This document shows positions 1-9,770 of a DNA stretch of 54,027 nucleotides, piece by piece (position 1 is the stretch's first letter; each line of letters opens with the position of its first letter). The position numbers and the translations under genes are program-made. The stretch covers positions 1-54,027 of the forward strand of contig JAJCYM010000044.1 in NCBI GenBank assembly GCA_029262895.1. The letters are read 5' to 3'. Under the pieces are notes generated by a model, which was not told where the DNA came from, ran no database searches, and saw nothing but the letters and a program-made list of their open reading frames with translations. Source of the DNA: Roseivirga sp. GTDB lineage: Bacteria > Bacteroidota > Bacteroidia > Cytophagales > Cyclobacteriaceae.

Positions 1-978
1 TGTAACCGGAAACATGAGACGAAAAACTGCTGTTCTCAGAGACATAGAGTAAAAAATTGCTTACCCCTGAAACTGCTGACCAATTGGCTCGAAATGACGT
101 GGTGGCGTTGTTGCTCTCCTGACTTACAGGGGGAGCTGTTATTGTGGTATTGGCCGTAATGGTATTCGAATTACCTGAGGAAACTGACGGACCCTCCGCA
201 CGCACTCTGTAATAATAATTCTTACCTGGGGTCAGACCAATCACAATCTCATTGGTAATGGCTCCCGGGATTTGAGCTGCGTTATACCCAGAAACAAAGC
301 TTGAAAAAGCACTGTTCTCTGATACATCCAAACGATAGGTTGATGTACCCGAAACCGCTCCCCAATTCGCCCTAAAAGAACCATTCGCATTGTTGGTCTC
401 CTGACTTGCTACCGGGGCTGACATGGTGGTATGCGCAGTGATCACTCCTGAATATCCTGAATCGACATTCGGTCCATCAGACTTTAAACGATAAAAGTAG
501 TTCCTGCCTCCTAAAAGCCCTGTTACGGTATGATTGGTACCTGTTACTGGTTTGCCGTTATAGCCGGACACATGAGACGAAAAACTGCTGTTCTCTGAGA
601 CATAAAGAAGGAAATTACTCACTCCACTTACAGCGGACCAATTTGCCCTGAATGAAGTTCCTGAATTGCTCGTTTCCTGACTCACTGAAGGCGGTGATAT
701 GGTCGTATTGGCTGTAATTGTGCTCGAATTGGTTGACGTGCATATCTGACTACTCACACTTCTAAGTCGATAGTAGTAATACTTACCTGGTAGAAGGCCT
801 GTGACCGTGTGGTTAGTACCGGTAACTGTCTTATTGTTATAACCAGAAACAAAACTTGAGAATGAACTGCTGGTGGAAACATCGAGACGATAATTGGCAG
901 CTCCAGATACTGAGCTCCAATTGGCACGAAAGGAGCTGGTCGCCTGATTACTCTCCTGGCTAACGGCAGGAGCTCCGG
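1..978 (-). repeat. Tandem FN3-coding DNA repeats, about 279 bp period
   Basis: The codons for the S-Q-E motif recur at about 954, 675, 399 and 117, which gives spacings of 279, 276 and 282 bp, all multiples of three. The copies near 1-100 and 549-650 are the most alike at base level. This points to recent duplication or conversion of alternate units. The array runs off the left edge. Confidence 0.8.
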
Positions 979-1582
979 GTACCAAATCTATCGTCACAAC
1001 AATACCGGTGGAACTTGTACTCCAAACTCCTGAGCTGTTTTTTGCCCTCAAATAATAGGTCCCAGCAGTAGTGACTCCATAACTCGATGCGAAATTGGAT
1101 GTACTGGTACCATTTGAGTTGGTCCCCTGCCAATACCAGGTAATTCCACTGGGCGGATTAGTCCTCGAAAGCGTAGTAGTACCGCAATTGTTTAAAGCAC
1201 TCAAAGCAGCCACTGGCGGTGCCGAGGGTGCAGGGCTCGTAATGGTCACAAATACTCCTGAAACTGGGTCGGTTTGTCCACCGGCAGTTACAAGGGCATA
1301 TATTTCACCTGTTCCCGTTTGATTCCAGGTTACCGTGGCTGAACTATTGTTTGAGGAGGTGATGCTTCCCTTACTAACAATCCAATTCACGTTTGTGATA
1401 CCAGCACCACTAATGGTATAGGTTTTAGATTGATTCAACAACGAGCTCGTTGGACCGCTGATCGTAAACAATCCAGGGCCTTCTCCTTCTTCTAATTGAG
1501 CCTTTAAGACATTTGAATTGCCAATAAAGAATAACATACAAAGTAGGCCACATCTTAATATATAGTTTTTGAGGGGTCTCAT
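1..1582 (-). CDS. Secreted fibronectin type III repeat protein, C-terminus beyond window
   Basis: The frame is open from an ATG at 1582 down to base 1, so the C-terminus is missing. Residues 1-30 are a signal peptide ending near VLKAQ. Next comes a PKD/Ig-like stretch (about 36-110, containing SGPTSSLLNQSKTYTISGAG) and a second Ig-like segment with a TWYWQG motif. At least four fibronectin-III-like repeats of 92-94 residues follow, each opening with a VSQE-type motif and FRANW and carrying a Y-Y-Y-R strand. The gene starts 55 bp after the Rhs-like gene on the same strand, so an operon with it and the collar protein is likely. In related bacteria such N-termini often precede an Rhs region with a DUF6443 domain, which may lie outside this window; that is inference. 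A surface or adhesion role is plausible, but the ligand is unknown. Confidence 0.85.
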   Translation of the reverse strand, partial: MRPLKNYILRCGLLCMLFFIGNSNVLKAQLEEGEGPGLFTISGPTSSLLNQSKTYTISGAGITNVNWIVSKGSITSSNNSSATVTWNQTGTGEIYALVTAGGQTDPVSGVFVTITSPAPSAPPVAALSALNNCGTTTLSRTNPPSGITWYWQGTNSNGTSTSNFASSYGVTTAGTYYLRAKNSSGVWSTSSTGIVVTIDLVPGAPAVSQESNQATSSFRANWSSVSGAANYRLDVSTSSSFSSFVSGYNNKTVTGTNHTVTGLLPGKYYYYRLRSVSSQICTSTNSSTITANTTISPPSVSQETSNSGTSFRANWSAVSGVSNFLLYVSENSSFSSHVSGYNGKPVTGTNHTVTGLLGGRNYFYRLKSDGPNVDSGYSGVITAHTTMSAPVASQETNNANGSFRANWGAVSGTSTYRLDVSENSAFSSFVSGYNAAQIPGAITNEIVIGLTPGKNYYYRVRAEGPSVSSGNSNTITANTTITAPPVSQESNNATTSFRANWSAVSGVSNFLLYVSENSSFSSHVSGY

Positions 1583-1637
1583 AAAGTCAATTTTTGAGGT
1601 TGAAGCCAATGGCTTTAATGTTTCAGTACTGTTCATC

Positions 1638-4600
1638 TTACTGGCCTTTGAGGTGATACTTGTATGTATTGATGATATTGCCTTCGTGGTCTTTGATGAT
1701 TTTCAACCGACCAAAAGGGTCGTAGAAATAGGTGGTTTTCAATGCATTAGGACCTTTCTGCAGATTCATTCCAATGCCTGGTAAAAAGGTGTAGGTGGTT
1801 ACAAATGAATTCGGAATTGCCCTAAGGTTTCCTTCTTGTATCGAGTCAAGGCCAACACCATTCAAGTTGATCACTCCACCCCCCAGGGCAGAGACTACGT
1901 CTGCGTATGTGGCATTTTGAATTTGAGCTACCGGATACTGGTTGTGATATCCCCAGAGATAGGTGAGTGGCGAACCTCCAACCAGTTGCTGTTCTACCAA
2001 ATTTCCTGCTTCGTATTTTAAATCTATTCGCTTTTCATAGCGACTGTCATGAAAGGTGCTTCCGCTGTGCGACAGACTGTTTAGGAAATTTGCTTCGGCA
2101 ATTGGAGTAGATACCTTAAGTACATAAACCTCTTTGGGTTGATGGGCTACTACATCATAATTAGTGATCTTACCCCCTATTATTTCCCTATTTCCATCTT
2201 GCTCCAAAATGGAAAGCTCTTCGATCGCATTCGCATGCATAAACATGCTATCCAGATAGCCTGCAAAAGGATGAGCAGTACTATAGTCAGCCGGATAGGT
2301 ATATTCGGCAATATTCTTTTTGCCATCACTATTGATGATCGATTGAGCCTTTACCTGAAAATGTTTGGGAGTGGTCTCATAGGTCAGTTCTGTTACAGTC
2401 GTTTGACCTATTTCCTCATTTGAAAAAATTGTTTGCTCTGTTTTCAACAACTGCTCCCAGATTGGGGTAAAGCCGTAGTTGATTTCATCATATACCATGC
2501 CTCCGCTGAGATCAACTGGAACCGTTGATGCATCATCAACAATGACATTTACCTGGGCTATCCCTAGTCCCCGAATGACGTCCCCTCGTTCATAGTGATA
2601 AGTGTTTTTAGTGTGCTGTGCCCTTTTATAATCAGCTCCGGATTCTCCAGTATTTTTCTTCCTATAAACCGTGGACTCTAACAGCTGTCCAAGGCTCCAG
2701 GTGGCATAAAACGAAGGAGCAAAGGGGTGCTCATTGGCAGCATATACCTCGTAATAATCCGGGCCCACAAAATCAAGAATAGATTCAGGATTGGTATTGT
2801 ATAGATCTATGACTTTGCCATTCTCCCCATTTTCTCCAAAAATTTCAGTAACTCTTCCATAACCGATGGGGCTTTCGAAATGCTGAAAAAGACTACCAGA
2901 ACTCTGTTTTAGTAAGGGTCTAAAAAACTGGCCTAAATTCTCTTCAAACATGCTATGCTTGCGATAAGCATGTATAGGCTCGTTGTACAGCAATCCGCTA
3001 CTGGCACCGCTCTCATCAGTATATTCGTATTTGCGAATACCGGTTTCAGGGCCTCCCGGAGTTTCCCGCTGAGAAATCCGTTTTACTCTCAAGCCGGGAC
3101 CATAAAGGTCTGTAATACCTGTGGGTACATACCAATTGGCGCGAATTTTGGCTTTGTCTGTTTCAGGTCCAAATTCGTCCTCGGCATAGGATGTCATGCG
3201 ATAAGTTCCTACCGCTAAATCTTCGATTTTGGTTGAATTAGAGGCTCCGGAAACATTGAATACCAAATCCCAATTGGCACCATTTTGTTTCTCTAACTTG
3301 ACAAAAGGCAATGTGGTCGTATAGTTTTGCCCATGGGCTTCTATATCTATATCAAATACTACCCTTTGTGCATCGACCACAAGGAGTGTTTTGGTTTGCG
3401 TAAAGAATGGAGCATCCCCCCCTCCCTCAGATTGTACCAAGTCGGTTGCCTTATTGAGAATTTGATTGCCAAAAGTGTTAACCAGATAGTCAAAATCATT
3501 CACGAAATCGCAGCGAACGTTCGCTAAGCCACAGGACATTTCAGACTGGAAATACACAGGCAAAAGATCAGAGACCTTATTGGCGTAGCGATTGCTTTCC
3601 ATCTGAAATTCTGAGGTACCTCCTGTTGGATAAGTAATAGTTTGTAGAATCCCCCTTTTCAAAAAACCCGCAACCGGTTGACGGTCTGCTGATCCTATCC
3701 TGTAAAAGGAATCAAATGTGACCCCTGGATATGATTCATCTACCTTTACCCATTGCTCAGGCAGCAAGTCCAGATTACTATCCTTGCCATTATAATAGCC
3801 CCAATAGTCTTGTCCCGTTGAATTGTAATCAGGTAAATCTGACCCCTCATAAGTAAAGATATGCGGAGGCTTGGGGGCCTCATTCTGGCCAAACTCCTGT
3901 ACTTTATCCAGTCGCAATTTATTCTCACCCCCATAATAGCCATAGGTCATTGCGTATTCCCGAATGGTCGTGCCCCCATCGTTCTTAACCACAATGCTAT
4001 CCAGGTGATTGTCTCCCGTGAGATCTAGCCGTTCTGTGTTGGCTATAAAGTTGACTGAGCCTCCTTCCCACTGGATTCCAATAAGTCGTTTGGTTTCGTA
4101 GCTACCAAAACGATCGTTTACTACCGTCTGCTGATTTGCAGGAAAATAACCACCTCCATGATAATACCGGGTGGCACTGTAGCTTTTGAGTTTTACAATA
4201 TTGGAGAGTTTAGGCAGGTCGATATAGCTGAAGGTGATTTCCTTACCTACATAAATGGGATTCTCTATTTTGCTCAGGTACCAGGAGGAGACATATAGAT
4301 CTCCAGGCAAATTTCCATTTGCGCTTACCTGCATATATTCTACAGCATCAAATGTGTAGGTGGTGCCATCCAGGGTAGTTATCTTGAAACCGCCATCAAC
4401 AGTAGTCCCAGTCAAAAATTCTATCTTCATTTTTTGAAAAGGGAAGACATGAATCTTCTTGTTATGATCAATCATGAACTTGCCTGAGCCCCCTGGAAAA
4501 TTAAAATTGTATATATCAGGATGACCATCCATTTCACCTTGGTCATAGGCCTTGAGGTCAGCTACTTTTGTTAAGCCAGCCGCCTCGTATTGTGGACGGG

Positions 4601-4970
4601 TATTGAAATAACCGGCTATTACAAAGTCATCAGCCAAACCCCTGACACTGCGTGTAATTACACCCCCTGCACTTAATGACCAGTTGGTACCAACCCAACC
4701 CGGTACATCATCTACTCTAATTCCTCCGGCATTATAACTCAGCGCAATAGGCACGCTCATATTGTGAAAACTCACGTTATAAAGCGGAATGCTAATGCTG
4801 GGTGTTCCGGTAAACTTGTTGGCATTGATTTCACCTGCTTTGATAATGGATGCCGCTGTTGGTGACGGTGGCATTTTATCCGTTATGCTCTGAGTTTTGA
4901 GTGATGTCGCACCGCTCAAAAGAGCGCAAAGGACAAGTACACATCTATTAAATGACTTAATACGTTGCAT
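1638..4970 (-). CDS. Rhs/YD-repeat-like secreted protein without core or toxin tip
   Basis: A 1110-residue protein with a signal peptide (about 1-27). The N-terminal part has the hallmark of Bacteroidota Rhs/SpvB-like proteins: GEINANKFTGTPSISIPLY, then ALSYNAGGIRVDD and GWVGTNWSLSAGGVITR. The middle is long and beta-rich. The end carries YD-type repeats (TTYFYDPFGRLKIIKDHEGN) and then simply stops at YKYHLKGQ. There is no Rhs core (DPxGxxxxxxxYxY) and no variable toxin domain. It lies between a tail-collar protein upstream and an FN3 protein downstream, all on the minus strand. It may form a beta-cocoon shell or a surface filament part, with the remaining Rhs modules on separate genes. Family assignment is good; function is inference. 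Confidence 0.8.
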   Translation of the reverse strand: MQRIKSFNRCVLVLCALLSGATSLKTQSITDKMPPSPTAASIIKAGEINANKFTGTPSISIPLYNVSFHNMSVPIALSYNAGGIRVDDVPGWVGTNWSLSAGGVITRSVRGLADDFVIAGYFNTRPQYEAAGLTKVADLKAYDQGEMDGHPDIYNFNFPGGSGKFMIDHNKKIHVFPFQKMKIEFLTGTTVDGGFKITTLDGTTYTFDAVEYMQVSANGNLPGDLYVSSWYLSKIENPIYVGKEITFSYIDLPKLSNIVKLKSYSATRYYHGGGYFPANQQTVVNDRFGSYETKRLIGIQWEGGSVNFIANTERLDLTGDNHLDSIVVKNDGGTTIREYAMTYGYYGGENKLRLDKVQEFGQNEAPKPPHIFTYEGSDLPDYNSTGQDYWGYYNGKDSNLDLLPEQWVKVDESYPGVTFDSFYRIGSADRQPVAGFLKRGILQTITYPTGGTSEFQMESNRYANKVSDLLPVYFQSEMSCGLANVRCDFVNDFDYLVNTFGNQILNKATDLVQSEGGGDAPFFTQTKTLLVVDAQRVVFDIDIEAHGQNYTTTLPFVKLEKQNGANWDLVFNVSGASNSTKIEDLAVGTYRMTSYAEDEFGPETDKAKIRANWYVPTGITDLYGPGLRVKRISQRETPGGPETGIRKYEYTDESGASSGLLYNEPIHAYRKHSMFEENLGQFFRPLLKQSSGSLFQHFESPIGYGRVTEIFGENGENGKVIDLYNTNPESILDFVGPDYYEVYAANEHPFAPSFYATWSLGQLLESTVYRKKNTGESGADYKRAQHTKNTYHYERGDVIRGLGIAQVNVIVDDASTVPVDLSGGMVYDEINYGFTPIWEQLLKTEQTIFSNEEIGQTTVTELTYETTPKHFQVKAQSIINSDGKKNIAEYTYPADYSTAHPFAGYLDSMFMHANAIEELSILEQDGNREIIGGKITNYDVVAHQPKEVYVLKVSTPIAEANFLNSLSHSGSTFHDSRYEKRIDLKYEAGNLVEQQLVGGSPLTYLWGYHNQYPVAQIQNATYADVVSALGGGVINLNGVGLDSIQEGNLRAIPNSFVTTYTFLPGIGMNLQKGPNALKTTYFYDPFGRLKIIKDHEGNIINTYKYHLKGQ

Positions 4971-5057
4971 AGGGCTATTTTAATTGAGGTTTATATTTTT
5001 TATGATTCCGGTGTTTCTCAGCCTCATTTTGAAAAGTGGGCCTTCACCAGTCCAGTA

Positions 5058-7358
5058 TTATTTATCTTTTTTACCTTCCAGCTTATTGACTCGGTTAAGT
5101 AGTGCCGAAAGCTTTTCTTCCAGTGATTTAAGTCTGGTATCTTTTTCCTTAAGCTTCTTCTCCTGCTCAATGGTATAGAGCGCCAGTTCTTCTATTTTCT
5201 CTAATAGCTTCAGTTGGAGACTTCCAAGGTTTTGACCCTTGGCCTCTATTGTTTTTGCACTTGGGATATTTGGGAGGTGTTTATTGGCCTGGATGTATGC
5301 CTCCAGCTCGCCTAATGTTCGAAGTTTATAAGTTGGGGTGAAGACATAATCAGGAACCGAGCCTGGGGTTGCAGTGACTTTTACCTGTTTGGTTTCCAGA
5401 TCGTTGTCCACAATCATTTTGTCCACAAAGCGGCTGGTACCATTGACATGAAGTTTGTAAGCCGGTGAACTTGTACCAATACCTACATTTTCATTCCCCT
5501 TAATCCTCAGTACTTCATTGTTGTTTTTGACTCTAAAAACTAAATCGGCATCATCGCTAATAACATTGTTGACAAATCGCATGTCATAGTTGTCACCACC
5601 AGCCATAAACTCAGCTATTCGGGTGCTTGCACTGTAAAATTCCAAAATGCCAACTCCATTGGACAAGCCCGTCTTTATCCTGGTCACCGCGGCACCGGCT
5701 GGTTCATAAATTTCTAACCTTTGACCTGGGGTTGATGTGCCAATGCCAACATTACCATTTGTGACAGAAATGTCTCCAGAATTATCGGTCCAGATGCTAG
5801 GTGCGTCTACATCCAACATTCCAGTAGAATAATTCCAAGCAAGACCCTCTCCGGCTATTAAAGAACCACGTTCATCTATTGCCGACATTATACTATCAGT
5901 AGCCAGTGAGGCATATTGGCGACCAATGCTATCTACTTGTACCAGTCTATCTCCAGTACCTGCCAAAGAACCCATCGTGATCCCTCCAAAACCGTCTATG
6001 ATAAAATCTGTATTGCGACCATAGGTTCCCATTCTAATATTCCCGCCAACTGTAGTCGTCCTATCTACAGCAATGGTGGTATTATTCACTAATTGAAGAT
6101 CACCGTCAAAGTAAATTTTCGAAGTTCCTGATATGGGTAGGATGTTACTAGGGTCGAGGTGCCACCGAATATTTGGTGCCTCAAATTCCAGAACAGGTGT
6201 AGCATCTGTAGCATACCATCCAGAAAATTGCTGATCTCCTGCAGTAATCGAAGCTCCAACAGGTAATGTATTATCTTCCTTCAATGAAATTTTTGCCCCA
6301 GTTATATCATTGACAAGTCCATCAGTATTGGTTATTCCAGTAACATCCAATTTGGTAGCTGGAGTAGTATTACCAATACCCACATTTCCTGATGAGGTCA
6401 CCCTTAACCCCTCCACTACATTGCCATCGAGTACAGGTGCGAGTGCCATATAGGAGTCTCGGCTGGAGCCATTGCCACCCCAATTGCCTTCGGTACCAAC
6501 AATCAGTTGCCCGGCATCTGCTGGTGCAGTACCAGTATCAAAGTATTGCTTGAATCTGATAGCCATTCGTGTATCAGTCATTGAGGCTGCGCTGGCAGAA
6601 TTGGTTAAGGACATGATTTCGGTAATGCCTGAAACCGTACCAGCTTTCTGCACAGATAAAGCCTCCTTTGGATCGTCTGTGCCAATGCCCACATTACCAG
6701 TTGTGAAAGAAATATTGCCTGAATTATCTGTCCACAAACCAGCTCCGCCACTGGAGGCTTCTGCATAGCGAATTCCTACATTGACGACTGCAAAGGGGTT
6801 CATTATACTGACTCCACCAGAAACCCCGGCTTGGCCTATAGTCTCATTATGAAGTGTTCTGTTCGGTATCAGAGAATTAAAACCACGGGCATTAATAACA
6901 CCTGACTTAGGGGCAGCTATGACTTGGTTGGTCAATGCGGCATGTGTATCCGCTGCAGTGGTTGACACATTCAAGGTATGATTGTGCTCGGGAACTTCTA
7001 TAATTGTTTCTGCACCGCCTTTGGTTCCGAGCACACGATTTGTTAAACCTAACCCCTGACCCGCACCTATGGCAAATCTTCCTCTCCAATCGGGTAGGTT
7101 AAAGGTAGTGGAGGCATCCCCAGCACCGTAGGTAATACCAATCAAAGCAAAGAGATCTGCGTAGGTAGTACGACTTACCGCACTGCCATCGGCAAAAAGA
7201 ACACCGTTGGGTGGGGCAGTGCCGACATACTCGACTCGTTCTCCCACAAAGCCATAACCAATGATGAAGTTATTGTTCTTGTGATTTTTAGTTGTTGGAA
7301 ATCTGAAACTGGTACTGGTCAATAAGATGAGCCCCAGGATAATTGTTAGCTTCTTCAT
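5058..7358 (-). CDS. Tail-collar / tail-fibre-like secreted protein with C-terminal coiled coil
   Basis: A 766-residue protein. Residues 1-20 form a signal peptide, which a true phage tail fibre would lack. Residues 35-100 match a phage tail-collar domain ([18 protein letters not shown], then [17 protein letters not shown]). The middle has repeated [12 protein letters not shown] / NVGIGT motifs typical of Bacteroidota tail-fibre-like surface proteins. The C-terminus has the recurrent [20 protein letters not shown] segment, followed by a charged heptad-rich coiled coil (about 705-762) suited to trimerisation. The Rhs-like gene starts 87 bp downstream on the same strand. Likely an exported, trimeric fibre-like protein. 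Binding partner unknown. Confidence 0.82.
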   Translation of the reverse strand: MKKLTIILGLILLTSTSFRFPTTKNHKNNNFIIGYGFVGERVEYVGTAPPNGVLFADGSAVSRTTYADLFALIGITYGAGDASTTFNLPDWRGRFAIGAGQGLGLTNRVLGTKGGAETIIEVPEHNHTLNVSTTAADTHAALTNQVIAAPKSGVINARGFNSLIPNRTLHNETIGQAGVSGGVSIMNPFAVVNVGIRYAEASSGGAGLWTDNSGNISFTTGNVGIGTDDPKEALSVQKAGTVSGITEIMSLTNSASAASMTDTRMAIRFKQYFDTGTAPADAGQLIVGTEGNWGGNGSSRDSYMALAPVLDGNVVEGLRVTSSGNVGIGNTTPATKLDVTGITNTDGLVNDITGAKISLKEDNTLPVGASITAGDQQFSGWYATDATPVLEFEAPNIRWHLDPSNILPISGTSKIYFDGDLQLVNNTTIAVDRTTTVGGNIRMGTYGRNTDFIIDGFGGITMGSLAGTGDRLVQVDSIGRQYASLATDSIMSAIDERGSLIAGEGLAWNYSTGMLDVDAPSIWTDNSGDISVTNGNVGIGTSTPGQRLEIYEPAGAAVTRIKTGLSNGVGILEFYSASTRIAEFMAGGDNYDMRFVNNVISDDADLVFRVKNNNEVLRIKGNENVGIGTSSPAYKLHVNGTSRFVDKMIVDNDLETKQVKVTATPGSVPDYVFTPTYKLRTLGELEAYIQANKHLPNIPSAKTIEAKGQNLGSLQLKLLEKIEELALYTIEQEKKLKEKDTRLKSLEEKLSALLNRVNKLEGKKDK

Positions 7359-7470
7359 TTAAGATCATTTAGTTCTGCCAGGCTCCACCGTATTTATTAA
7401 TAGAAGATTAAAATCTCCTACAACCATATGGTTGTTCGTCAGCTAGGTTTTCAAGACTTTGTCACGCATA

Positions 7471-7505
7471 AGCAAAAACCATAATCAAGAATTATGATTT
7501 TTTTT
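7471..7505 (-). terminator. Hairpin terminator after the sigma-TPR operon, possibly bidirectional
   Basis: Inverted repeat CATAAT (7480-7485) and ATTATG (7491-7496) with a 5-nt loop. On the minus strand it is followed by GTTTTTG. On the plus strand it is followed by a run of nine T. It lies about 85 bp past the stop of the TPR gene and before the collar gene start. The stem is short and AT-rich, so confidence is moderate. Confidence 0.45.
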
Positions 7506-7580
7506 TAGCCGATGGATTTTAACCTTGAGATAAGAAAAGTTGAATGGGAAGAGTGGTCCTAAAAGAGAGAGAGGACCTGT

Positions 7581-8306
7581 CTACAGGTCTTGAAGATACA
7601 ACAGTAATTCCTGAGCTTGTTCGTAATTGTATTCTCCAGCGTTGATCGCAGAGAGTTGTTTGATGGCTTCTTGTTTCTGCCCTTGCTGCCAATATGCAAG
7701 GCCCAAGTACCAATTGACTTGTTGCCAATATTCATTGAGGACTGGGTCTGTACTGGCTTTTTCAAAGTAGGATATGGCTTTTTGAAATTTGTTTAACGCC
7801 AAAGCGTTTACCCCCGCGTAAAACGTTATTTCTGTTGTTGCCGAGTCCGAGGAGACTATCTGTTCAAAGGAAAGTACCGCCTGCTCATAATCACCACTGG
7901 CATAGTTTTCCATAGCACTAGAGGCCATAGAGGCAGCAGGGCTACGCATAGAAATGTAATCAGGAAAGGTTTCAAAGTAATCCTCAAAAGAGGCTTCACT
8001 CCTGGATTGGAAGAAACCAAAATAGGCAAGTGCTATAATGCCAACAAAACTTGCGGCATAGGCAACGGTCTTCCAGGGCATAATGTGCCTCGCTATTGGC
8101 GCTTTAAGTTCATTGCTAATTTGCTGTAGATTTTGCCTGAGCAGCTGATCTTCAAGTGCGTCTAACGCAGCCTGATAAAAGAATTGTTCTTCTTCGATAT
8201 CCAGGTCAAATCCGGCTTCTTGCAATTTTCGCTTAAGGGTAGCAAAGTCAATACTACCTTCGGCATACTGCTCCAAAATTTCAATATAGGCGGCTTCTTC
8301 GCTCAA
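7581..8306 (-). CDS. Single-pass membrane protein with periplasmic TPR repeats, partner of ECF sigma factor
   Basis: A 241-residue protein. Residues 1-70 are cytoplasmic, helical and acidic (Q/E/L-rich). One transmembrane segment lies at about 77-97 (VAYAASFVGIIALAYFGFF). The remainder contains TPR-like helices (YEQAVLSFEQIV, FQKAISYFEKAST, WYLGLAYWQQGQKQEAIKQL). The start is a TTG at 8306; an in-frame stop lies three codons upstream, so no ATG start is possible. It follows the sigma gene by 34 bp on the same strand. The topology fits an anti-sigma or sigma-partner protein sensing the periplasm, a common pairing in Bacteroidota. I see no zinc-binding anti-sigma motif, so the regulatory role rests on context. 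Confidence 0.72.
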   Translation of the reverse strand: MSEEAAYIEILEQYAEGSIDFATLKRKLQEAGFDLDIEEEQFFYQAALDALEDQLLRQNLQQISNELKAPIARHIMPWKTVAYAASFVGIIALAYFGFFQSRSEASFEDYFETFPDYISMRSPAASMASSAMENYASGDYEQAVLSFEQIVSSDSATTEITFYAGVNALALNKFQKAISYFEKASTDPVLNEYWQQVNWYLGLAYWQQGQKQEAIKQLSAINAGEYNYEQAQELLLYLQDL

Positions 8307-8340
8307 ATTCTTTTACTTCTGTATCATGAATTTCAAAAAA

Positions 8341-8850
8341 CTAATCTAAAAAATCAGATTTTTTGAATCCTCCACTTTTTATAATATCCATTAATTTCTT
8401 CATACACCTATGCTTCTTGTTTCGGGCGGCATCAACACTTCCTAAGTTAAAACGCCCCATGATTACCTGATGCGAAATACCCATCAAATAGTATTCTGTG
8501 AGCAAACGATTACAAGCCTCATCCAGCTTAGCCAGCAACCCTCTTAATTTTTCATTGCTCGTCAACAGCGAATCTACATAAGCTGATTTCTCCAATTTCT
8601 CCATATCCAGTGCTACGTGTCGGTTAATCTTAGAGAGCTGTCTAATCCAAAGGTTCTTTCCGATTGAGTAGAGATAGGTTTTTATAGATGACTTCCCTTC
8701 AAATCTGCCCTGTTTTACTTGTCTATGCAGTGCAATTATGCTTTCCTGAAATACATCATCGGCCTCCTCCTGACTCCCACTGTTTTTCAGCACCATGACA
8801 GAGATCATTGGATGATAGTGAATATAAAGGTGCTTGAAAACCTCGTTCAA
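8341..8850 (-). CDS. ECF-type RNA polymerase sigma factor (start uncertain)
   Basis: A 169-residue protein from a TTG at 8850. The region 2 signature is visible (EEADDVFQESIIALHRQVKQ, then IKTYLYSIGKNLWIRQL), as is a region 4-like helix-turn-helix (LLTEYYLMGISHQVIMGRF, AARNKKHRCMKKLM). The frame stays open upstream to 8946 and encodes a convincing sigma region 1/2.1 sequence (SDSEIVKTIYSGSSAELNEV). There is no ATG, GTG or TTG in that stretch; only ATT or ATA codons could start it. The true N-terminus may therefore use a rare start codon, or the gene may be slightly altered. It is transcribed together with the membrane TPR gene 34 bp downstream. Confidence 0.78.
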   Translation of the reverse strand: MNEVFKHLYIHYHPMISVMVLKNSGSQEEADDVFQESIIALHRQVKQGRFEGKSSIKTYLYSIGKNLWIRQLSKINRHVALDMEKLEKSAYVDSLLTSNEKLRGLLAKLDEACNRLLTEYYLMGISHQVIMGRFNLGSVDAARNKKHRCMKKLMDIIKSGGFKKSDFLD

Positions 8851-9089
8851 TTCCGCTGAACTACCTGAATAAATGGTTTTGACAATTTCGCTATCGGAAA
8901 ATGTATTTGAAATAATTGTTGAGGTTATAATTTGTCTTAGGAAAACTTAAATCCAATAGGCAAGTAAAAGCTAAGTCACAAATTATAAAAAGGATAAAGT
9001 GTTTTTATTTGAGTATTAGTACAACACCCCAACAATCGTATTAGAATTTGAATATTAGTCGAGGAGATATTCCCTAAAACATTACCTTT

Positions 9090-9770
9090 TCAACACACCA
9101 GCTTGTAACCAAATCCTCTGACATTCAGGATTTGAACAGTCTTGTCGCTACTGAGTTTTTTGCGGAGTTTGCTTATAAAAACATCCATACTCCTGGCATT
9201 AAAAAAATCATCACTACCCCAAATCTGGTTAAGGATCAAACTTCGATCGGTTAGCATATTACGGTTCTCAGAAAGTCGGTACAACAGTTCGGCTTCTCTA
9301 TGCGTCAGCAGGTGCTCGTCACCATTAATCTGGAGAGCCTGCTTGGAATAATTGAACTGGTACTTACCAATTTCGATGTTCTCTGTAGAGGCTTTTTTGT
9401 TCTTACGATCTAGCAAGGAATGGATGCGAACGATCAGCTCTTCCATGCTAAAGGGTTTTTTCAGGTAGTCATTTCCACCATGCCCAAAGCCCTCCACCAC
9501 GTCTTCAGGTCTTGATTTTGAGGTGAGAAATATGACAGGAATGTTTTGATCTGTTTTTCTTATTTCCTGAACCAGCGTGAAGCCATCCTTTTTTGGCATC
9601 ATCACATCCAATACCAGCAATTCAGGAGATTCTTTCTTATACAATTCCCAAGCCTGAACACCATTTTCACAGAATATAACGTCAAAGCCCCGGGTCTCAA
9701 GGCTTTCTTTCACAATCATGCCTAGTGCAGATTCATCCTCGGCCAACAATATTTTGATTTTTTCCGCCAT
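9090..9770 (-). CDS. OmpR/PhoB-family response regulator
   Basis: A 226-residue protein. The receiver domain (5-118) has the acidic pair E15-D16-type pocket (LLAEDES), the phosphoacceptor Asp55 (LLVLDVMMPKKDGF), the switch Thr (VIFLTSK) and the Lys of LKKPF. The C-terminal winged helix (about 130-224) has LLTHREAELLYRLSENRN and VFISKLRKKLSSD, ending with RGFGYKLV. Its ATG directly abuts the stop of the kinase gene (TAA then ATG), so the two are translated from one mRNA. It resembles RprY-type regulators of Bacteroidota. Candidate targets are the divergent GLPGLI/barrel genes, whose shared upstream region carries 10-bp direct repeats. Confidence 0.93.
   Translation of the reverse strand: MAEKIKILLAEDESALGMIVKESLETRGFDVIFCENGVQAWELYKKESPELLVLDVMMPKKDGFTLVQEIRKTDQNIPVIFLTSKSRPEDVVEGFGHGGNDYLKKPFSMEELIVRIHSLLDRKNKKASTENIEIGKYQFNYSKQALQINGDEHLLTHREAELLYRLSENRNMLTDRSLILNQIWGSDDFFNARSMDVFISKLRKKLSSDKTVQILNVRGFGYKLVC

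Noticed and set aside
1-978. Regular repeats considered as a CRISPR array
   Set aside because: The period is about 279 bp, in frame, and encodes fibronectin-III domains; no short repeats with unique spacers.
1095-1322. 75-codon plus-strand frame inside the FN3 gene
   Set aside because: Antisense shadow of a strongly coding minus-strand frame; no start signal.
5058-7358. Prophage remnant suggested by the tail-collar domain
   Set aside because: The protein has a signal peptide and Bacteroidota surface-protein repeats, and there are no capsid, terminase or integrase genes nearby.
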